Numbered from the stretch's first letter, positions 45,600 through 55,560 are shown. The stretch: DNA of 64,000 nt from Paenibacillus segetis (GCF_014639155.1 NZ_BMFT01000005.1:214987-278986); one strand, 5' to 3'. Notes: generated from the letters alone by a model not told the origin. Made by a program: numbers and translations.

Positions 45600-46913
45600 A
45601 TGAGCAAAAAAAAGATTTCCGGTTTGATGATATTCCGAATCACTGCGGTTCTGATCGCGGTAATGATTATGGTTACCCAGTTTGGCAGTGAAAAGGTGAT
45701 CTTGCCGGAGGCTGCTGCCCATTCCGGGATACGGTCTCAAATTATCCCTGTGAGCGTGAAGAACACGGCAGTAGGAACAAGTGTCAGCGGATCCGTGGAA
45801 ACTACTTCTACAATAGCATTGGTATCTAATGAATCGGTTAAACCGGAGGTAGGTAAAAAAGTAGTATATCTTACCTTTGATGATGGACCTAGCAAATTGA
45901 CCGATCAGGTATTAGATATTCTAAAAGAAGCAAAAGCTAAGGCGACTTTCTTCGTGTTAGGAGAACAGGTCAAGCGGTCTCCTGAAATAATTAATAGAAT
46001 TGTAGAAGCAGGACATGTCATTGGTAATCATTCATTTAATCATAACTACACTGAATTATATAACAATTTTAGCGAATTCTGGACACAAATCAAGCGGACT
46101 GAGGAAGAGATAAGAGAGATTACGGGGACCCGCCCACAATTAGTACGTGCACCTGGTGGAACGTATGGCCATTTTGATGATACCTACTTCAAATTATTGG
46201 AGCAGGGAGGCTACAAGGTGTTTGATTGGGATCTGGATAGTGGGGATTCTAAGCGTAAAGGGGTTCCGGCATCTGAAATTGCTCACAATATAACATCAGC
46301 CAAACAGAAAGACAAGATGATCGTGCTTATGCATGACGGAGCAGGACATGGTGAGACCGTGAAGGCCCTTCCGAAAATTATAGCTTTCTATCAAGAGCGT
46401 GGGTATGAGTTTCGCTCGTTGACCGAAGATATGACACCTGTTCAATTTCATATTGATCCAAAAATGAAGTCCAAGAACCGCGTGAATCCTTCAGCCGCTT
46501 GGGTACAGAGCCACGTTGCTCCTAATGCAGAGCTATTTGGTTCAGCAAAATCGTTGTTCGTTGAGGTTGGAGGTATTGAAACGAAACTTTCATCAGGTGA
46601 ATATGAACTACAGAATGGACAGTATATAGTCCCTTTGCGAGCGACGATGGAACGACTAGGTGCAAATGTACGTTGGAATCACAAGGATCGTCGTGCAGTA
46701 ATAAGTTGGGGGCAAGCCTCGGTAACACTAGATACAGCGAACAGTATCATGGCAGTGAGTGTTCCGGGACAACCGCTGTCGCAAGATAGGGTTACAGTCG
46801 AAATGAGGGATGGTTCGTTGTGGATCCCTCTAAGGAAATTGTTGCAGGCGACAGGACATGAGGTGGCAGCCGTGACTTCTAATGCGGAAGAGATCCGAGT
46901 CAAAGCATCATAA
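45600..46913 (+). CDS. Polysaccharide deacetylase with C-terminal stalk domain
   Basis: A 437-residue secreted carbohydrate esterase family 4 enzyme. One N-terminal membrane helix or signal (about 10-32) leads to the NodB domain (about 85-275). Its motifs are TFDDGPS (catalytic base and metal Asp), HSFNHNY (metal His), RAPGGTYG, DWDLDSGDS and VLMHDGAGH. It removes acetyl groups from peptidoglycan or a similar glycan. The C-terminal 120 residues form a copper-amine-oxidase-N-like stalk (YIVPLRATMERLGANVRWN). The start at ATG 45600 follows GGAGG. Confidence 0.92.
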   Translation: MSKKKISGLMIFRITAVLIAVMIMVTQFGSEKVILPEAAAHSGIRSQIIPVSVKNTAVGTSVSGSVETTSTIALVSNESVKPEVGKKVVYLTFDDGPSKLTDQVLDILKEAKAKATFFVLGEQVKRSPEIINRIVEAGHVIGNHSFNHNYTELYNNFSEFWTQIKRTEEEIREITGTRPQLVRAPGGTYGHFDDTYFKLLEQGGYKVFDWDLDSGDSKRKGVPASEIAHNITSAKQKDKMIVLMHDGAGHGETVKALPKIIAFYQERGYEFRSLTEDMTPVQFHIDPKMKSKNRVNPSAAWVQSHVAPNAELFGSAKSLFVEVGGIETKLSSGEYELQNGQYIVPLRATMERLGANVRWNHKDRRAVISWGQASVTLDTANSIMAVSVPGQPLSQDRVTVEMRDGSLWIPLRKLLQATGHEVAAVTSNAEEIRVKAS

Positions 46914-47015
46914 GCAAAGTTTTCAAAAAAAACTCCTCTCTCTTGTAGGTCTATTTTCGATAGCTTCTGGAGAAGCTATTGATAGATTTACAATCGAAAG
47001 ATGGAGGGGAACGCA

Positions 47016-47984
47016 ATGAGGCACGATCAGGCATGTGATCTACTAGAGAGATTGGTCAGTCGAGTAGATACAGTGATCGTTGGAAAGAAGAAAGAAATTG
47101 AGCTCGCGGTTGTGGCCATGCTTTATGGTGGCCATATTTTATTAGAGGATGTACCCGGTGTTGGGAAAACAATGTTAGTTCGCACATTGGCTGCTTGCCT
47201 AGGAGGAACATTTGGGCGGATTCAATTTACATCCGATTTGATGCCTTCTGATGTGACCGGAGTAACGGTGTATCATAATCATAATGGTCAATTTCAATTT
47301 CGGCCCGGCCCCATTTTGGCTAATATCGTGCTAGCAGATGAGATCAATCGTGCTGCACCACGAACGCAATCGGCGTTGTTAGAGGCAATGGAAGAGCGCA
47401 AAGTAACAGTGGATGGAGTTACCCATCCCCTACCCAAGCCATTTCTAATTTTGGCAACGCAGAATCCATTGGAATATGAGGGAACCTATCGCCTGCCGGA
47501 AGCACAGCTCGATCGTTTTCTGATGCGGATTACACTTGGTTATCCGCAGCCTGATCATGAAGTTGAGATGCTGGGTCGCTTCCAGGAGTCTCGGCCGATT
47601 GAGGAACTAAAGCCAGTGATGTTGCTAGAAGAGATGAGCCTCATGCAGCGCCAAGTGAGAACAGTGTTTGTCGATGAAGTTATCAAGAAGTATATGGTCG
47701 AGGTAGCTCAGGTATCACGCCGACATCCCAAGACGATCCTTGGAATCAGCCCTCGTGGAACATTGGCTTGGATGGGGGCATCTCAGGCTATGGCTTATAT
47801 CAAGGGGCGGATGTATGTCATTCCCGATGATGTAAAGGCCGTAGCAGAAGCTGTTCTTTCCCATCGGATTGTACCGAAAACAGAGTCAAGAATATCGGGA
47901 ATTTACGGAGGCGATGTCATTACTGAGCTGTTGAATCAGACCCAGGTTCCGATATTCAGTAGGGCCAAAGGATTGTCCTCATGA
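47016..47984 (+). CDS. MoxR-family AAA ATPase
   Basis: A 322-residue MoxR-type AAA+ ATPase. Walker A is DVPGVGKT, Walker B is VLADEINRA, and the sensor block is ILATQNPLEYEGTYRLPEAQLDRF. MoxR proteins act as chaperones that mature metal- or VWA-containing partners; here the partners are the two genes that follow. The start was set at ATG 47016 with GGAGGGG before it. It ends in an ATGA overlap with the DUF58 gene. A small inverted repeat (GATAGCTTC/GAAGCTATT) lies about 40 bp upstream. Confidence 0.93.
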   Translation: MRHDQACDLLERLVSRVDTVIVGKKKEIELAVVAMLYGGHILLEDVPGVGKTMLVRTLAACLGGTFGRIQFTSDLMPSDVTGVTVYHNHNGQFQFRPGPILANIVLADEINRAAPRTQSALLEAMEERKVTVDGVTHPLPKPFLILATQNPLEYEGTYRLPEAQLDRFLMRITLGYPQPDHEVEMLGRFQESRPIEELKPVMLLEEMSLMQRQVRTVFVDEVIKKYMVEVAQVSRRHPKTILGISPRGTLAWMGASQAMAYIKGRMYVIPDDVKAVAEAVLSHRIVPKTESRISGIYGGDVITELLNQTQVPIFSRAKGLSS

Positions 47985-49267
47985 GGAACAGTGTCCTTAT
48001 CTGGTTGGTAGCTGGTGTTTGCTTAGGATTAATGGCAGCTTTGTACGGATGGCGAGGTGGAAGCTCCTCGCTATTCTTAATGCTGTTATTTTTCTTTATT
48101 ATGATTCAGGGAGCAGTAGTCCAACTCATTGGACCTAAGAGAGCTGTCGTAAAGAGGTCATGGAGTCCAATCACTCCTTCGGTAGGTGATGAAGTGGAGG
48201 TCACGCTTTCCATTACTATATTCGGTGGATTTCCACCCATGTGGTTAGAAGTTCGAGATGGCTTCGCAGGTCCAGCTTCTCGTATTAGTAAGGGAGTGGC
48301 GCAGAGGCAAGGAGGCGTATTATGGTTTGCTGGATTTAGAAGAGAATATTCCGGGAAATATATTCTAAATGAATTGCCACGTGGGATATATATGGACTGT
48401 CCTATCACACTAACTTGGGGAGATGCCTTTGGTTGGTTTAGACGAAGTCTATACATAGAGGGGATTGACGTTCTTATTGTTCACCCTTCCCTACTAAGAA
48501 TGGATTCCTCTCAGCTAGATGGGAGAATAGAAGGAAATGACTCCGAAGAGATAGTATCTATGTCAAGAGTTTCCACCCAATTGGGAGGGCATATAAGAGA
48601 GTACGAGGCAGGAGATCCGTTACGCCGCATACACTGGAAAGGTTCTGCCAAGCGAGGATCATTATTAACTCGTATTCCGGATGAGGCTGGTCAGGAGCCT
48701 CGTTATTTACTGCTCGATACCAGAAGAGGAGCTTACGCTCATATCCTAGGGGGGAAGTCTGCAGAGAGAATGGTGGGCTTAGGCGAGACTAATCAGATGT
48801 TCGAAATGGCCATATCTGCAGCTGCAACCTGGCTAAAGAGGGAATTTACTAAAGGGAGTGGAGATGTCTACTTCTGCTATGGGGACATGGAGAGCGCAAA
48901 ACATCTTTCAGGAAATCGTGGTCTATATGATGGCTTAAATTTATTGGCTGGTGTTCTGCAAGAAAACGGTGATTCTGAGTCTGTATCGAAGCTATTTGTT
49001 CGTGCTAATCAATGCCGATCCGGGAAGCCTCAAATCATGACAATTATCACTGGAATCATGACCCCAGAGATGGCAGAGTCTATTCTTCGTCTATCGAATA
49101 GCGGAGATCAGCCCGAAGTATGGTGTGTCAATAGATCGGCACCCGGCACGGAGGGTGAGAAGTGGAGTACACGCCTTCAGGAGTATGGAATTACCATTCG
49201 GTATCTCACATCACATATCGCCACATTCTCCGCGACAGAAGGAGGTACAGCCCATGTTAGTGCCTGA
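47981..49267 (+). CDS. DUF58-domain membrane protein
   Basis: A 428-residue protein with two N-terminal membrane helices (about 5-55) and a DUF58 domain in the C-terminal half, recognised by EYEAGDPLRRIHWKGSAKRG. DUF58 proteins are related to VWA domains and are nearly always found with MoxR. Their job is not known, though many clusters link them to the envelope or to transglutaminase-like proteins. Both ends overlap the neighbouring genes. Confidence 0.9.
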   Translation: MRNSVLIWLVAGVCLGLMAALYGWRGGSSSLFLMLLFFFIMIQGAVVQLIGPKRAVVKRSWSPITPSVGDEVEVTLSITIFGGFPPMWLEVRDGFAGPASRISKGVAQRQGGVLWFAGFRREYSGKYILNELPRGIYMDCPITLTWGDAFGWFRRSLYIEGIDVLIVHPSLLRMDSSQLDGRIEGNDSEEIVSMSRVSTQLGGHIREYEAGDPLRRIHWKGSAKRGSLLTRIPDEAGQEPRYLLLDTRRGAYAHILGGKSAERMVGLGETNQMFEMAISAAATWLKREFTKGSGDVYFCYGDMESAKHLSGNRGLYDGLNLLAGVLQENGDSESVSKLFVRANQCRSGKPQIMTIITGIMTPEMAESILRLSNSGDQPEVWCVNRSAPGTEGEKWSTRLQEYGITIRYLTSHIATFSATEGGTAHVSA

Positions 49268-51527
49268 GAAACAAAGCTCTTCTTCTCATTCACATGTGGG
49301 TGCCTCACCTACTCATAAGTTATCGATACAGCAGAATGATGCATTAAAGGATTGGGTCCAGCGAATCATAGTATCAATGCTTCTATTTGCTTTGTTCAGT
49401 GAATGGCTCTATCCACTGTATTCGCTTATAAACGAGGGCGAAACATTTAGTGTCACGATTTTTTTTATACTAACCGGGATCTTGTTGTTTCTTGGTTGTC
49501 TGCGCTTACCTGTATTTTTGTATACGTCATTTCCTCCGTTGCTCATTATAGGGACCATGTTTTATGTCTATGGCAGGGAGAAGGGAATAGGCTGGTTTGC
49601 TAGCTATTTGAAGGTTGGGGCGGGTGATGTGTCTGAGATATTTCATTCAGGCAGAATCTATGGAATCAGCATGGAATCACGTATACTTCTGTTGCTAATC
49701 GGCTGGACTTTATTAGTTGTTTCAGTGCAAATGTTAGCGATAAGTAAGGGGAGCATCATGCTGTTCTTTTCTGTCACCATATTTTATTTGCTGGCACTTG
49801 ACCTAGCATTTGACCTATCCGTGTATGCTGGACTTGTTCGAGCTGCTGCGTGGGGATTACTTCTTCAGGCATTCATCTTTATGAATCCCGCGGCGAAGAG
49901 TCGTAAAACATGGATAATCGTCGGTAGTGCTACTGTGCTGACCTGTGTTCTAGGGGCTGGTTTGCTAAGTTTGGTAATTCCAAATCGGCCCACAATGAAC
50001 ATTCCTTGGCATAAGGCAATCCAAGCCTTTGGGGACTGGAGTGGCGCAACATCGCCAAGTCGGCAAAGCGCAGATTACGCAATATCGGGATACAGCCGTG
50101 ACGATACAGAGCTTGGTTCATCCTTGACCCTGCGACACGAACTCTTCTTCACTGCACGCTCCCCGCGCCCTACTTATTGGCGAGGAGAAAGTAAGAGCTT
50201 CTATAGTGGGCGTGGATGGACGCAAGATCCTTCTATCGAGAGTAACGCAGGATTGAAGAATATGGAGTCTACTCTTGAGGGGGCTTCTACCTTCAAAAGT
50301 GAATGGATTGAGCAAGTTATTACATTTAATAAACCTATAAGTGGGAAAGTAGTGCTTATCGGCGGTGGTATTCCGGTGAGCCTAACTAGTATTAATTCAG
50401 GTAAAGACCAAGCAGGATCATCGCTATCAGCTCCTCGATTTGATGCGGAATCCGATGCATTAATTATCGATTCTGTAAGTACGGCACAACCTCTTCAAGG
50501 TTATGAGCTGACAGTAGCATTACAACAAGTTCCAAGTGAGAAACTAAGACTTACTCAAGGTTCTGATCCTGAGGATAATGTGCAACGTTATTTGCAACTT
50601 CCGGTGAAATTACCCCAGCGTGTGAGAGATCTGGGAATTACTTTGGTTCGGGATACATCCAACCGTTATGATGCAGTCCTCGCTGTCATGAATTATTTGG
50701 AGTCAAATTATACCTATAGTCTGACTTCCAACATTCCCTCAGCAGGGGATGACTTTGTCGATCACTTCTTATTTGAAGCACGAAGTGGATATTGCGATCA
50801 TTTCTCCACTTCCATGGCGGTCCTGCTCAGAAGCGCTGGCATTCCTACGCGTTGGGTAAAGGGGTTTGCTCCGGGAGAGCCTAATAAACAGGACAGTCGA
50901 CTCTATAACGTAAGTTATGCAGATGCTCACGCATGGGTTGAGGTATATTTTCCTGGTGAAGGTTGGGTTCCGTTTGATCCTACTCCGGGGTTCGATTATG
51001 ATGCCGGAGCTTCTGTATCATCTCTTCATGACGAGGATAGCGGTAAGTTATCTAGCATCATTCCGATGATTAACAATACTTGGGGAAGCTTGAAGCAGGG
51101 GATAAGTGAAGCAGCTCTAAAACTGCAATTGTGGATGCATCGATATTTGGTTGAAACAATTGCTGTAGTTCTCGGTACTGGATTCCTGACCATGGTATAC
51201 CGGGAGATTATGTTTCGCAGGAATATCATTCTCTTATGGCTACAGATGGTCAAACCTTATCGCCGTTTTCCAGATCGGACCCTGATGCTGAGCGCTGCAG
51301 AAAGGGTATGGCGTGAGATTTACTTACGTTATGGTAATAAGCCACAAACGATGACGGTTAGGGAATATGCCCAGCTCATCACTTGGGGTAATCAGGAAAA
51401 AGGGGTGCGATTAGAACACTTCATCACTGTATGGGAATCCTTATATTATGGAAGAATTAGGATAGACCGAAAAGCGAGTAGGGATTTTCTAAAACAATGC
51501 TGGAATATGGCTGTTCAGCAGGAATAA
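49254..51527 (+). CDS. Membrane transglutaminase-like protein
   Basis: A 757-residue protein with about seven N-terminal membrane helices (about 30-255; DUF3488-like), a transglutaminase core (about 450-590) and a last membrane helix (about 640-660) followed by a DUF4129-like tail. The catalytic triad is the Cys in SGYCDHFSTSM, the His in DAHAWVEVYF and the Asp in VPFDPTPG. The start at ATG 49254 has AAGGAGG before it and overlaps the DUF58 end by 14 bp. The three genes form the common MoxR/DUF58/transglutaminase set; its substrate is unknown. Confidence 0.92.
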   Translation: MLVPEKQSSSSHSHVGASPTHKLSIQQNDALKDWVQRIIVSMLLFALFSEWLYPLYSLINEGETFSVTIFFILTGILLFLGCLRLPVFLYTSFPPLLIIGTMFYVYGREKGIGWFASYLKVGAGDVSEIFHSGRIYGISMESRILLLLIGWTLLVVSVQMLAISKGSIMLFFSVTIFYLLALDLAFDLSVYAGLVRAAAWGLLLQAFIFMNPAAKSRKTWIIVGSATVLTCVLGAGLLSLVIPNRPTMNIPWHKAIQAFGDWSGATSPSRQSADYAISGYSRDDTELGSSLTLRHELFFTARSPRPTYWRGESKSFYSGRGWTQDPSIESNAGLKNMESTLEGASTFKSEWIEQVITFNKPISGKVVLIGGGIPVSLTSINSGKDQAGSSLSAPRFDAESDALIIDSVSTAQPLQGYELTVALQQVPSEKLRLTQGSDPEDNVQRYLQLPVKLPQRVRDLGITLVRDTSNRYDAVLAVMNYLESNYTYSLTSNIPSAGDDFVDHFLFEARSGYCDHFSTSMAVLLRSAGIPTRWVKGFAPGEPNKQDSRLYNVSYADAHAWVEVYFPGEGWVPFDPTPGFDYDAGASVSSLHDEDSGKLSSIIPMINNTWGSLKQGISEAALKLQLWMHRYLVETIAVVLGTGFLTMVYREIMFRRNIILLWLQMVKPYRRFPDRTLMLSAAERVWREIYLRYGNKPQTMTVREYAQLITWGNQEKGVRLEHFITVWESLYYGRIRIDRKASRDFLKQCWNMAVQQE

Positions 51528-51528
51528 T

Positions 51529-51542
51529 ATCACATATGTGAT
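51529..51542. promoter_or_regulatory. 14-bp perfect palindrome upstream of guaA promoter
   Basis: ATCACATATGTGAT is a perfect palindrome that ends six bases before the -35 box of guaA. It could be an operator, or the end of the previous transcript. Confidence 0.35.
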
Positions 51543-51547
51543 CTTCC

Positions 51548-51577
51548 TTGACTACCTCTTTTGTCGTTTCGTATAAT
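51548..51577 (+). promoter_or_regulatory. Promoter of guaA
   Basis: TTGACT (51548-51553), an 18-bp spacer and TATAAT (51572-51577). The leader to the start codon is only about 20 nt, so no riboswitch fits in it. Confidence 0.78.
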
Positions 51578-51604
51578 AAGTCTCATATTAAGGGAGGCTC
51601 GGTA

Positions 51605-53143
51605 ATGAAAAAGCCAAGTGAAATCGTTGTTGTTCTGGATTTTGGAGGACAATACAATCAGCTAATAGCAAGAAGAATTCGTGATTTAGGTGTTTATAGT
51701 GAATTATTGCCATACAACACTTCAGCGGAGCGTTTGCGTGAGCTAGCTCCAAAAGGGATTGTGTTCTCTGGTGGACCGTCCAGCGTTTATGAAGAAGGTG
51801 CACCGAAAATTGATCAAGCTATCTATGATATCGGTGTTCCAATTTTCGGGATTTGTTATGGTATGCAATTAATGGCCCAAGATTTGGGTGGTAAGGTAGA
51901 ACGTGCGGCTAAGCGTGAATACGGAAAAGCCGATGTAGATTTTGCCGATCATTCTGTATTGACAAAAGGACTGGATGCCAAACAAACCGTTTGGATGAGC
52001 CACGGAGACCATGTTGTGGAGCTTCCAACCGGGTTCCGTATCGACGCTTCGACAGAACATGCGCCAATCGCTGGTTTTGCTCATGAAGAGCGTCAGATGT
52101 TTGGCGTACAATTCCACCCAGAAGTACGACATTCTGTACATGGGAATGAAATGATTAAAAATTTCCTGTATGAAGTGTGTGGTTGCAAAGGTGACTGGAG
52201 CATGGAGACGTTTATCGAGGACGCGGTTCAAGATATTCGTAACAAAGTTGGAGACAAAAAAGTATTGTGCGCGCTGAGTGGTGGCGTTGATTCTTCAGTA
52301 GTGGCTATGCTTATTCACCGCGCAATAGGTGATCAATTGACATGTATGTTCATTGACCATGGTCTCTTACGTAAGGGAGAAGCAGAAAGCGTTATGGAGA
52401 CATTTGTCGGCAAATTCGACATCCATGTCGTGAAGATTGACGCACGTGAACGCTTCCTTAGTAAGCTAGCTGGTGTGGATGATCCTGAACAAAAGCGTAA
52501 GATTATCGGTAATGAGTTTATTTACTGCTTCGATGAAGAGTCTGCTAAGATGGGTGATTTTGATTTCCTAGCGCAAGGTACACTGTATACGGATATCGTA
52601 GAGAGTGGAACAGCGACAGCGCAAACGATCAAATCACATCATAATGTTGGTGGACTACCTGAAGACATGAAGTTTAGCCTGATCGAGCCGTTGAACACAC
52701 TCTTTAAAGACGAAGTACGTAAAGTCGGCGAAGAGCTTGGTATGCCGCAGGCCATCGTCTGGAGACAGCCGTTCCCAGGTCCTGGACTTGCCATTCGTGT
52801 GCTTGGCGAAGTAACGGAAGAGAAGCTTAAGATTGTTCGTGATTCTGACTTCATTCTGCGTGAAGAAATCGCCAAAGCCGGATTAGATCGCGAGATCTGG
52901 CAGTATTTCACCGCATTGCCAAACATGAAGAGCGTAGGTGTTATGGGTGATGCTAGAACCTATTCTTACACCGTCGGCATTCGTGCCGTTACCTCCATCG
53001 ACGGTATGACAGCCGACTGGGCACGTATCCCTTGGGACGTACTTGAGAAAATCTCGGTTCGTATCGTTAACGAAGTGGAGAACGTCAACCGTATCGTTTA
53101 TGACGTTACTTCGAAACCACCTGCAACGATTGAGTGGGAATAG
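51605..53143 (+). CDS. guaA: GMP synthase (glutamine-hydrolysing)
   Basis: A 512-residue enzyme that aminates XMP to GMP. The class I amidotransferase domain (1-195) has the nucleophile in GICYGMQ and the His/Glu in FHPEV. The ATP-PPase domain has the P-loop SGGVDSSV, and the C-terminal dimerisation domain ends in PPATIEWE. The start at MKKPSE has AGGGAGG before it. Its own promoter and terminator make it monocistronic. Confidence 0.97.
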   Translation: MKKPSEIVVVLDFGGQYNQLIARRIRDLGVYSELLPYNTSAERLRELAPKGIVFSGGPSSVYEEGAPKIDQAIYDIGVPIFGICYGMQLMAQDLGGKVERAAKREYGKADVDFADHSVLTKGLDAKQTVWMSHGDHVVELPTGFRIDASTEHAPIAGFAHEERQMFGVQFHPEVRHSVHGNEMIKNFLYEVCGCKGDWSMETFIEDAVQDIRNKVGDKKVLCALSGGVDSSVVAMLIHRAIGDQLTCMFIDHGLLRKGEAESVMETFVGKFDIHVVKIDARERFLSKLAGVDDPEQKRKIIGNEFIYCFDEESAKMGDFDFLAQGTLYTDIVESGTATAQTIKSHHNVGGLPEDMKFSLIEPLNTLFKDEVRKVGEELGMPQAIVWRQPFPGPGLAIRVLGEVTEEKLKIVRDSDFILREEIAKAGLDREIWQYFTALPNMKSVGVMGDARTYSYTVGIRAVTSIDGMTADWARIPWDVLEKISVRIVNEVENVNRIVYDVTSKPPATIEWE

Positions 53144-53153
53144 GAAATAGAAT

Positions 53154-53196
53154 AAAAGCCGGAATCTCTTGGTTTTCAAGGGATTTCGGCTTTTTG
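53154..53196. terminator. Bidirectional terminator between guaA and nagA
   Basis: AAAAGCCG and the inner AATC/CTTG pair with CAAG/GATT and CGGCTTTTT. T-tracts on both strands suit two convergent genes. Confidence 0.87.
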
Positions 53197-53206
53197 TGCT
53201 TTTGTT

Positions 53207-54364
53207 TTATAGAGATGCTTGATATGGTACGCCTTTAATGAACGTTTCGACGACTTCGAAGTTCTCGTCGAGCAGGGCGAGATCTGCATCGTAACCTGCT
53301 TCAATTCGCCCGATTTGATTCAACTGAAGGATCGACGCCGGCGTGGCAGAAGCCATCCGAATGCTGTCTTCCAGCGAGATGCCGAACGTTGTGCTCAGTT
53401 TGAGGGAACGGTTCATCGTTATCGTGCTGGATGCCAACGTGCCATCTTGCAGTCTCGCAATGCCGTCCCTGACCGTCACGTGATGACCGCCGAACAGATA
53501 TTCGCCATCGCCGACCCCCATGGCTTGCAGCGCATCGGTCGTTAAAACCATGCGTTCCGGTCCCTTGATTTTATGCATGAGGCGGATAATGCCGGGATGC
53601 AAATGCACACCGTCGACAATCGCTTGAACGCTGACCTGATCGTTCTCTAATGCGGCAGTCACAAGTCCGGGAGAACGATGATGGATGCTCGGCATGGCAT
53701 TGAAGCAATGGGTGATATGGGTGGCTCCTTCATGGAAGGCCAATTGTGCTTCCTCGTAAGTAGCGTCGGAATGGGCGATGGCGACCACGACATTTCTGCG
53801 TGTTAAATCATGAATAAGTTCGATGCCGCCAGGCAGCTCGGGAGCGATCGTGACCATCTTGATCAGATCTCCGGCTTCGCGGAAGATTAGCTCCATTTCA
53901 TGAAGATCAGGATGTCTCAAATATTTCGGGTTTTGCATGCCTTTGCGCGCAACGTTCAAGTAAGGGCCTTCCAGGTGGATTCCGACAATTTTGGCACCCT
54001 CTTCATGACCGACGACTTGTTTGACGCTGCGAATCATGGCGAGAAGGTCATCCAGTGAAGAGCTTACGGACGTAGCCAGAAATCCAGTGCATCCTGTTTC
54101 TGCGCATGCTTTGGATACCGCTTGAATGCTAGTCGTCGTTCCATCCATCATGTCATGATTTTTTGCGCCGTGGATATGGACGTCAATCATACCTGGAATC
54201 AACAGGTTATGCTGTCCGTCCAAGATACGGTCTGCATCTTGAACATCTTCCGCTGCCGGATTCGGAGGAAGTATGGATTTGATTTTGTGATCTTCGATCC
54301 AGACGCTAGCAGGCATAAGCGCTCCGTTCTGAATCATCGTAATGTTGGAAAGTATCGTCTTCAC
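53207..54364 (-). CDS. nagA: N-acetylglucosamine-6-phosphate deacetylase
   Basis: A 385-residue amidohydrolase that removes the acetyl group from GlcNAc-6-phosphate. DVHIHGAKNHD, GIHLEGPYLN, VAIAHSDATYEE, THCFNAMPSIHHR and LTTDALQAMG are the metal and substrate blocks of the family. The start is GTG at 54364, overlapping the regulator stop (GTGA) with GAGGAG before it. No nagB gene lies next to it in the window. It may recycle amino sugars from wall turnover, or from glycans released by the GH85 enzyme, but the latter is inference. Confidence 0.95.
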   Translation of the reverse strand: MKTILSNITMIQNGALMPASVWIEDHKIKSILPPNPAAEDVQDADRILDGQHNLLIPGMIDVHIHGAKNHDMMDGTTTSIQAVSKACAETGCTGFLATSVSSSLDDLLAMIRSVKQVVGHEEGAKIVGIHLEGPYLNVARKGMQNPKYLRHPDLHEMELIFREAGDLIKMVTIAPELPGGIELIHDLTRRNVVVAIAHSDATYEEAQLAFHEGATHITHCFNAMPSIHHRSPGLVTAALENDQVSVQAIVDGVHLHPGIIRLMHKIKGPERMVLTTDALQAMGVGDGEYLFGGHHVTVRDGIARLQDGTLASSTITMNRSLKLSTTFGISLEDSIRMASATPASILQLNQIGRIEAGYDADLALLDENFEVVETFIKGVPYQASL

Positions 54365-55134
54365 AGGTGCTCCTCCTCTGAGGTTACTATGACTTCAATG
54401 CCGTACAAGTCTAGTTTTTCTTGGATCGCTGCAGGCAGATGCTGATTGGTAATAAGAAGATCGATTCCTTCAAAGCTGATTTTAAAAGACGACGTCTGAT
54501 TCATTTTAGATGCATCCACCACGAGACAGACTTTTTTGGAATGCTGTAGAATCGATTTTTTCACTTGGACATCTTCCAGCTCAGAATAGAACAGCCCATC
54601 TTCGGTTATGCCTGAAGCGCCGATAAACGCATAGTCAAAATAAAATTGCTTCAGTTGCTCGCCGATCGAAGAACCGTATAAAAGGTGGGAATCGGGGTTG
54701 AAATAACCGCCCAGCAAATATACTTTGTTGTCTTGATGTCGGGACGAGACGGAAATCGCATTGTCGATCGAATGGGTGACGACGAGCAATCCCGTCTGTG
54801 TCAGCTGTTTGGAAATGAAATGCACCGTCGTGGAGACATCGAGCATGATCGTTGCTCCGTTTGGGATCCATTCAACGGCTTTGGCCGCAATGGCTTGTTT
54901 ATCGATTGCATGATTTACTAGACGATCCGTATAACTTGCAATTTGGGCTCTCATGACCGGCAAGGAAATGCCGCCTCGAATGCGGTCGACTAAGCCTTGC
55001 TCCGTTAATGCGAGTATGTCTCTTCGTGCCGTATCTTTGGAGATGGAGAAGATCATGGCCAATTCTTCTTGTGTCAATTGCTTTCGATCTTCCAATATTT
55101 CTAGAATCCTCGCTAATCGTTGCGTTTGATCCAT
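54361..55134 (-). CDS. DeoR-family regulator
   Basis: A 257-residue DeoR regulator. The N-terminal helix-turn-helix is LTQEELAMIFSISKDTARRDI, and the C-terminal sugar-phosphate-sensor domain shows ATIMLDVSTTVHFIS and the FDYAFIGASG block. It is co-translated with nagA and probably responds to an amino-sugar phosphate. ATG 55134 was taken as start with GAGGTG six bases before it; GTG 55143 would lack a site. Confidence 0.92.
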   Translation of the reverse strand: MDQTQRLARILEILEDRKQLTQEELAMIFSISKDTARRDILALTEQGLVDRIRGGISLPVMRAQIASYTDRLVNHAIDKQAIAAKAVEWIPNGATIMLDVSTTVHFISKQLTQTGLLVVTHSIDNAISVSSRHQDNKVYLLGGYFNPDSHLLYGSSIGEQLKQFYFDYAFIGASGITEDGLFYSELEDVQVKKSILQHSKKVCLVVDASKMNQTSSFKISFEGIDLLITNQHLPAAIQEKLDLYGIEVIVTSEEEHL

Positions 55135-55249
55135 GTTGATCACCTCACACCAAAGGTATCACAAAATGAAGCGGTTTGCAATTATGTAAGTTTTTTTAGA
55201 TTATATATTAAGTTTTTGTAAGTTTTTTTTGTGCTATTAATATTGATTG

Positions 55250-55362
55250 ATTTAGAGGGCAAGCGAATCAGATTGCGTGAAATAGTAACGGTCGAGTGGG
55301 GATGAATAACCAATAAATTACGAAGTCTGGAATTCGTTACTATACGACTCCAGACTTTTTTT
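55250..55362 (+). ncRNA. Candidate small RNA or orphan leader with terminator
   Basis: The 663-bp gap has no gene, yet a strong terminator lies in it: AAGTCTGGA (55323-55331) pairs with TCCAGACTT (55349-55357) and seven T residues follow. A weak promoter candidate (TTGTAA at 55216, TAATAT at 55238) would start an RNA near 55250. ATAGTAACG (55282-55290) is complementary to CGTTACTAT (55335-55343) in the terminator loop, which suggests a pseudoknot or alternative fold. No frame or ribosome site was found. Confidence 0.45.
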
Positions 55363-55466
55363 GTAGGATAATGACATGAGAAGTAAATTTTACGGAGAAA
55401 AACACTAATAATATAACCAATCACGAACGTTTATTGATTTTTCATAAAATAATATTCGTTTTTATG

Positions 55467-55495
55467 TTGACAATATAGTTCTTCACGCCTAGAAT
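55467..55495 (+). promoter_or_regulatory. Promoter of the purine permease leader
   Basis: TTGACA (55467-55472), a 17-bp spacer and TAGAAT (55490-55495). Transcription would start near 55502 and run through the riboswitch. Confidence 0.8.
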
Positions 55496-55560
55496 AAATC
55501 ATGTGATAAGTCTTCAAAGTAAGACTGTCGGGGATATTCGACAAACTACAACTAAATGCT

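Noticed and set aside
46960..46980. The GATAGCTTC/GAAGCTATT hairpin before the MoxR gene as a terminator of the deacetylase gene.
   Set aside because: No T-run follows on the plus strand, so it is only noted as a small dyad.
53207..55134. The nagA/DeoR segment as a recently transferred island with higher GC.
   Set aside because: Hand counts of a few lines gave about 50-53 percent GC, but a guaA line is also near 50 percent. The contrast is too small without a full composition scan, and no mobile element is present.
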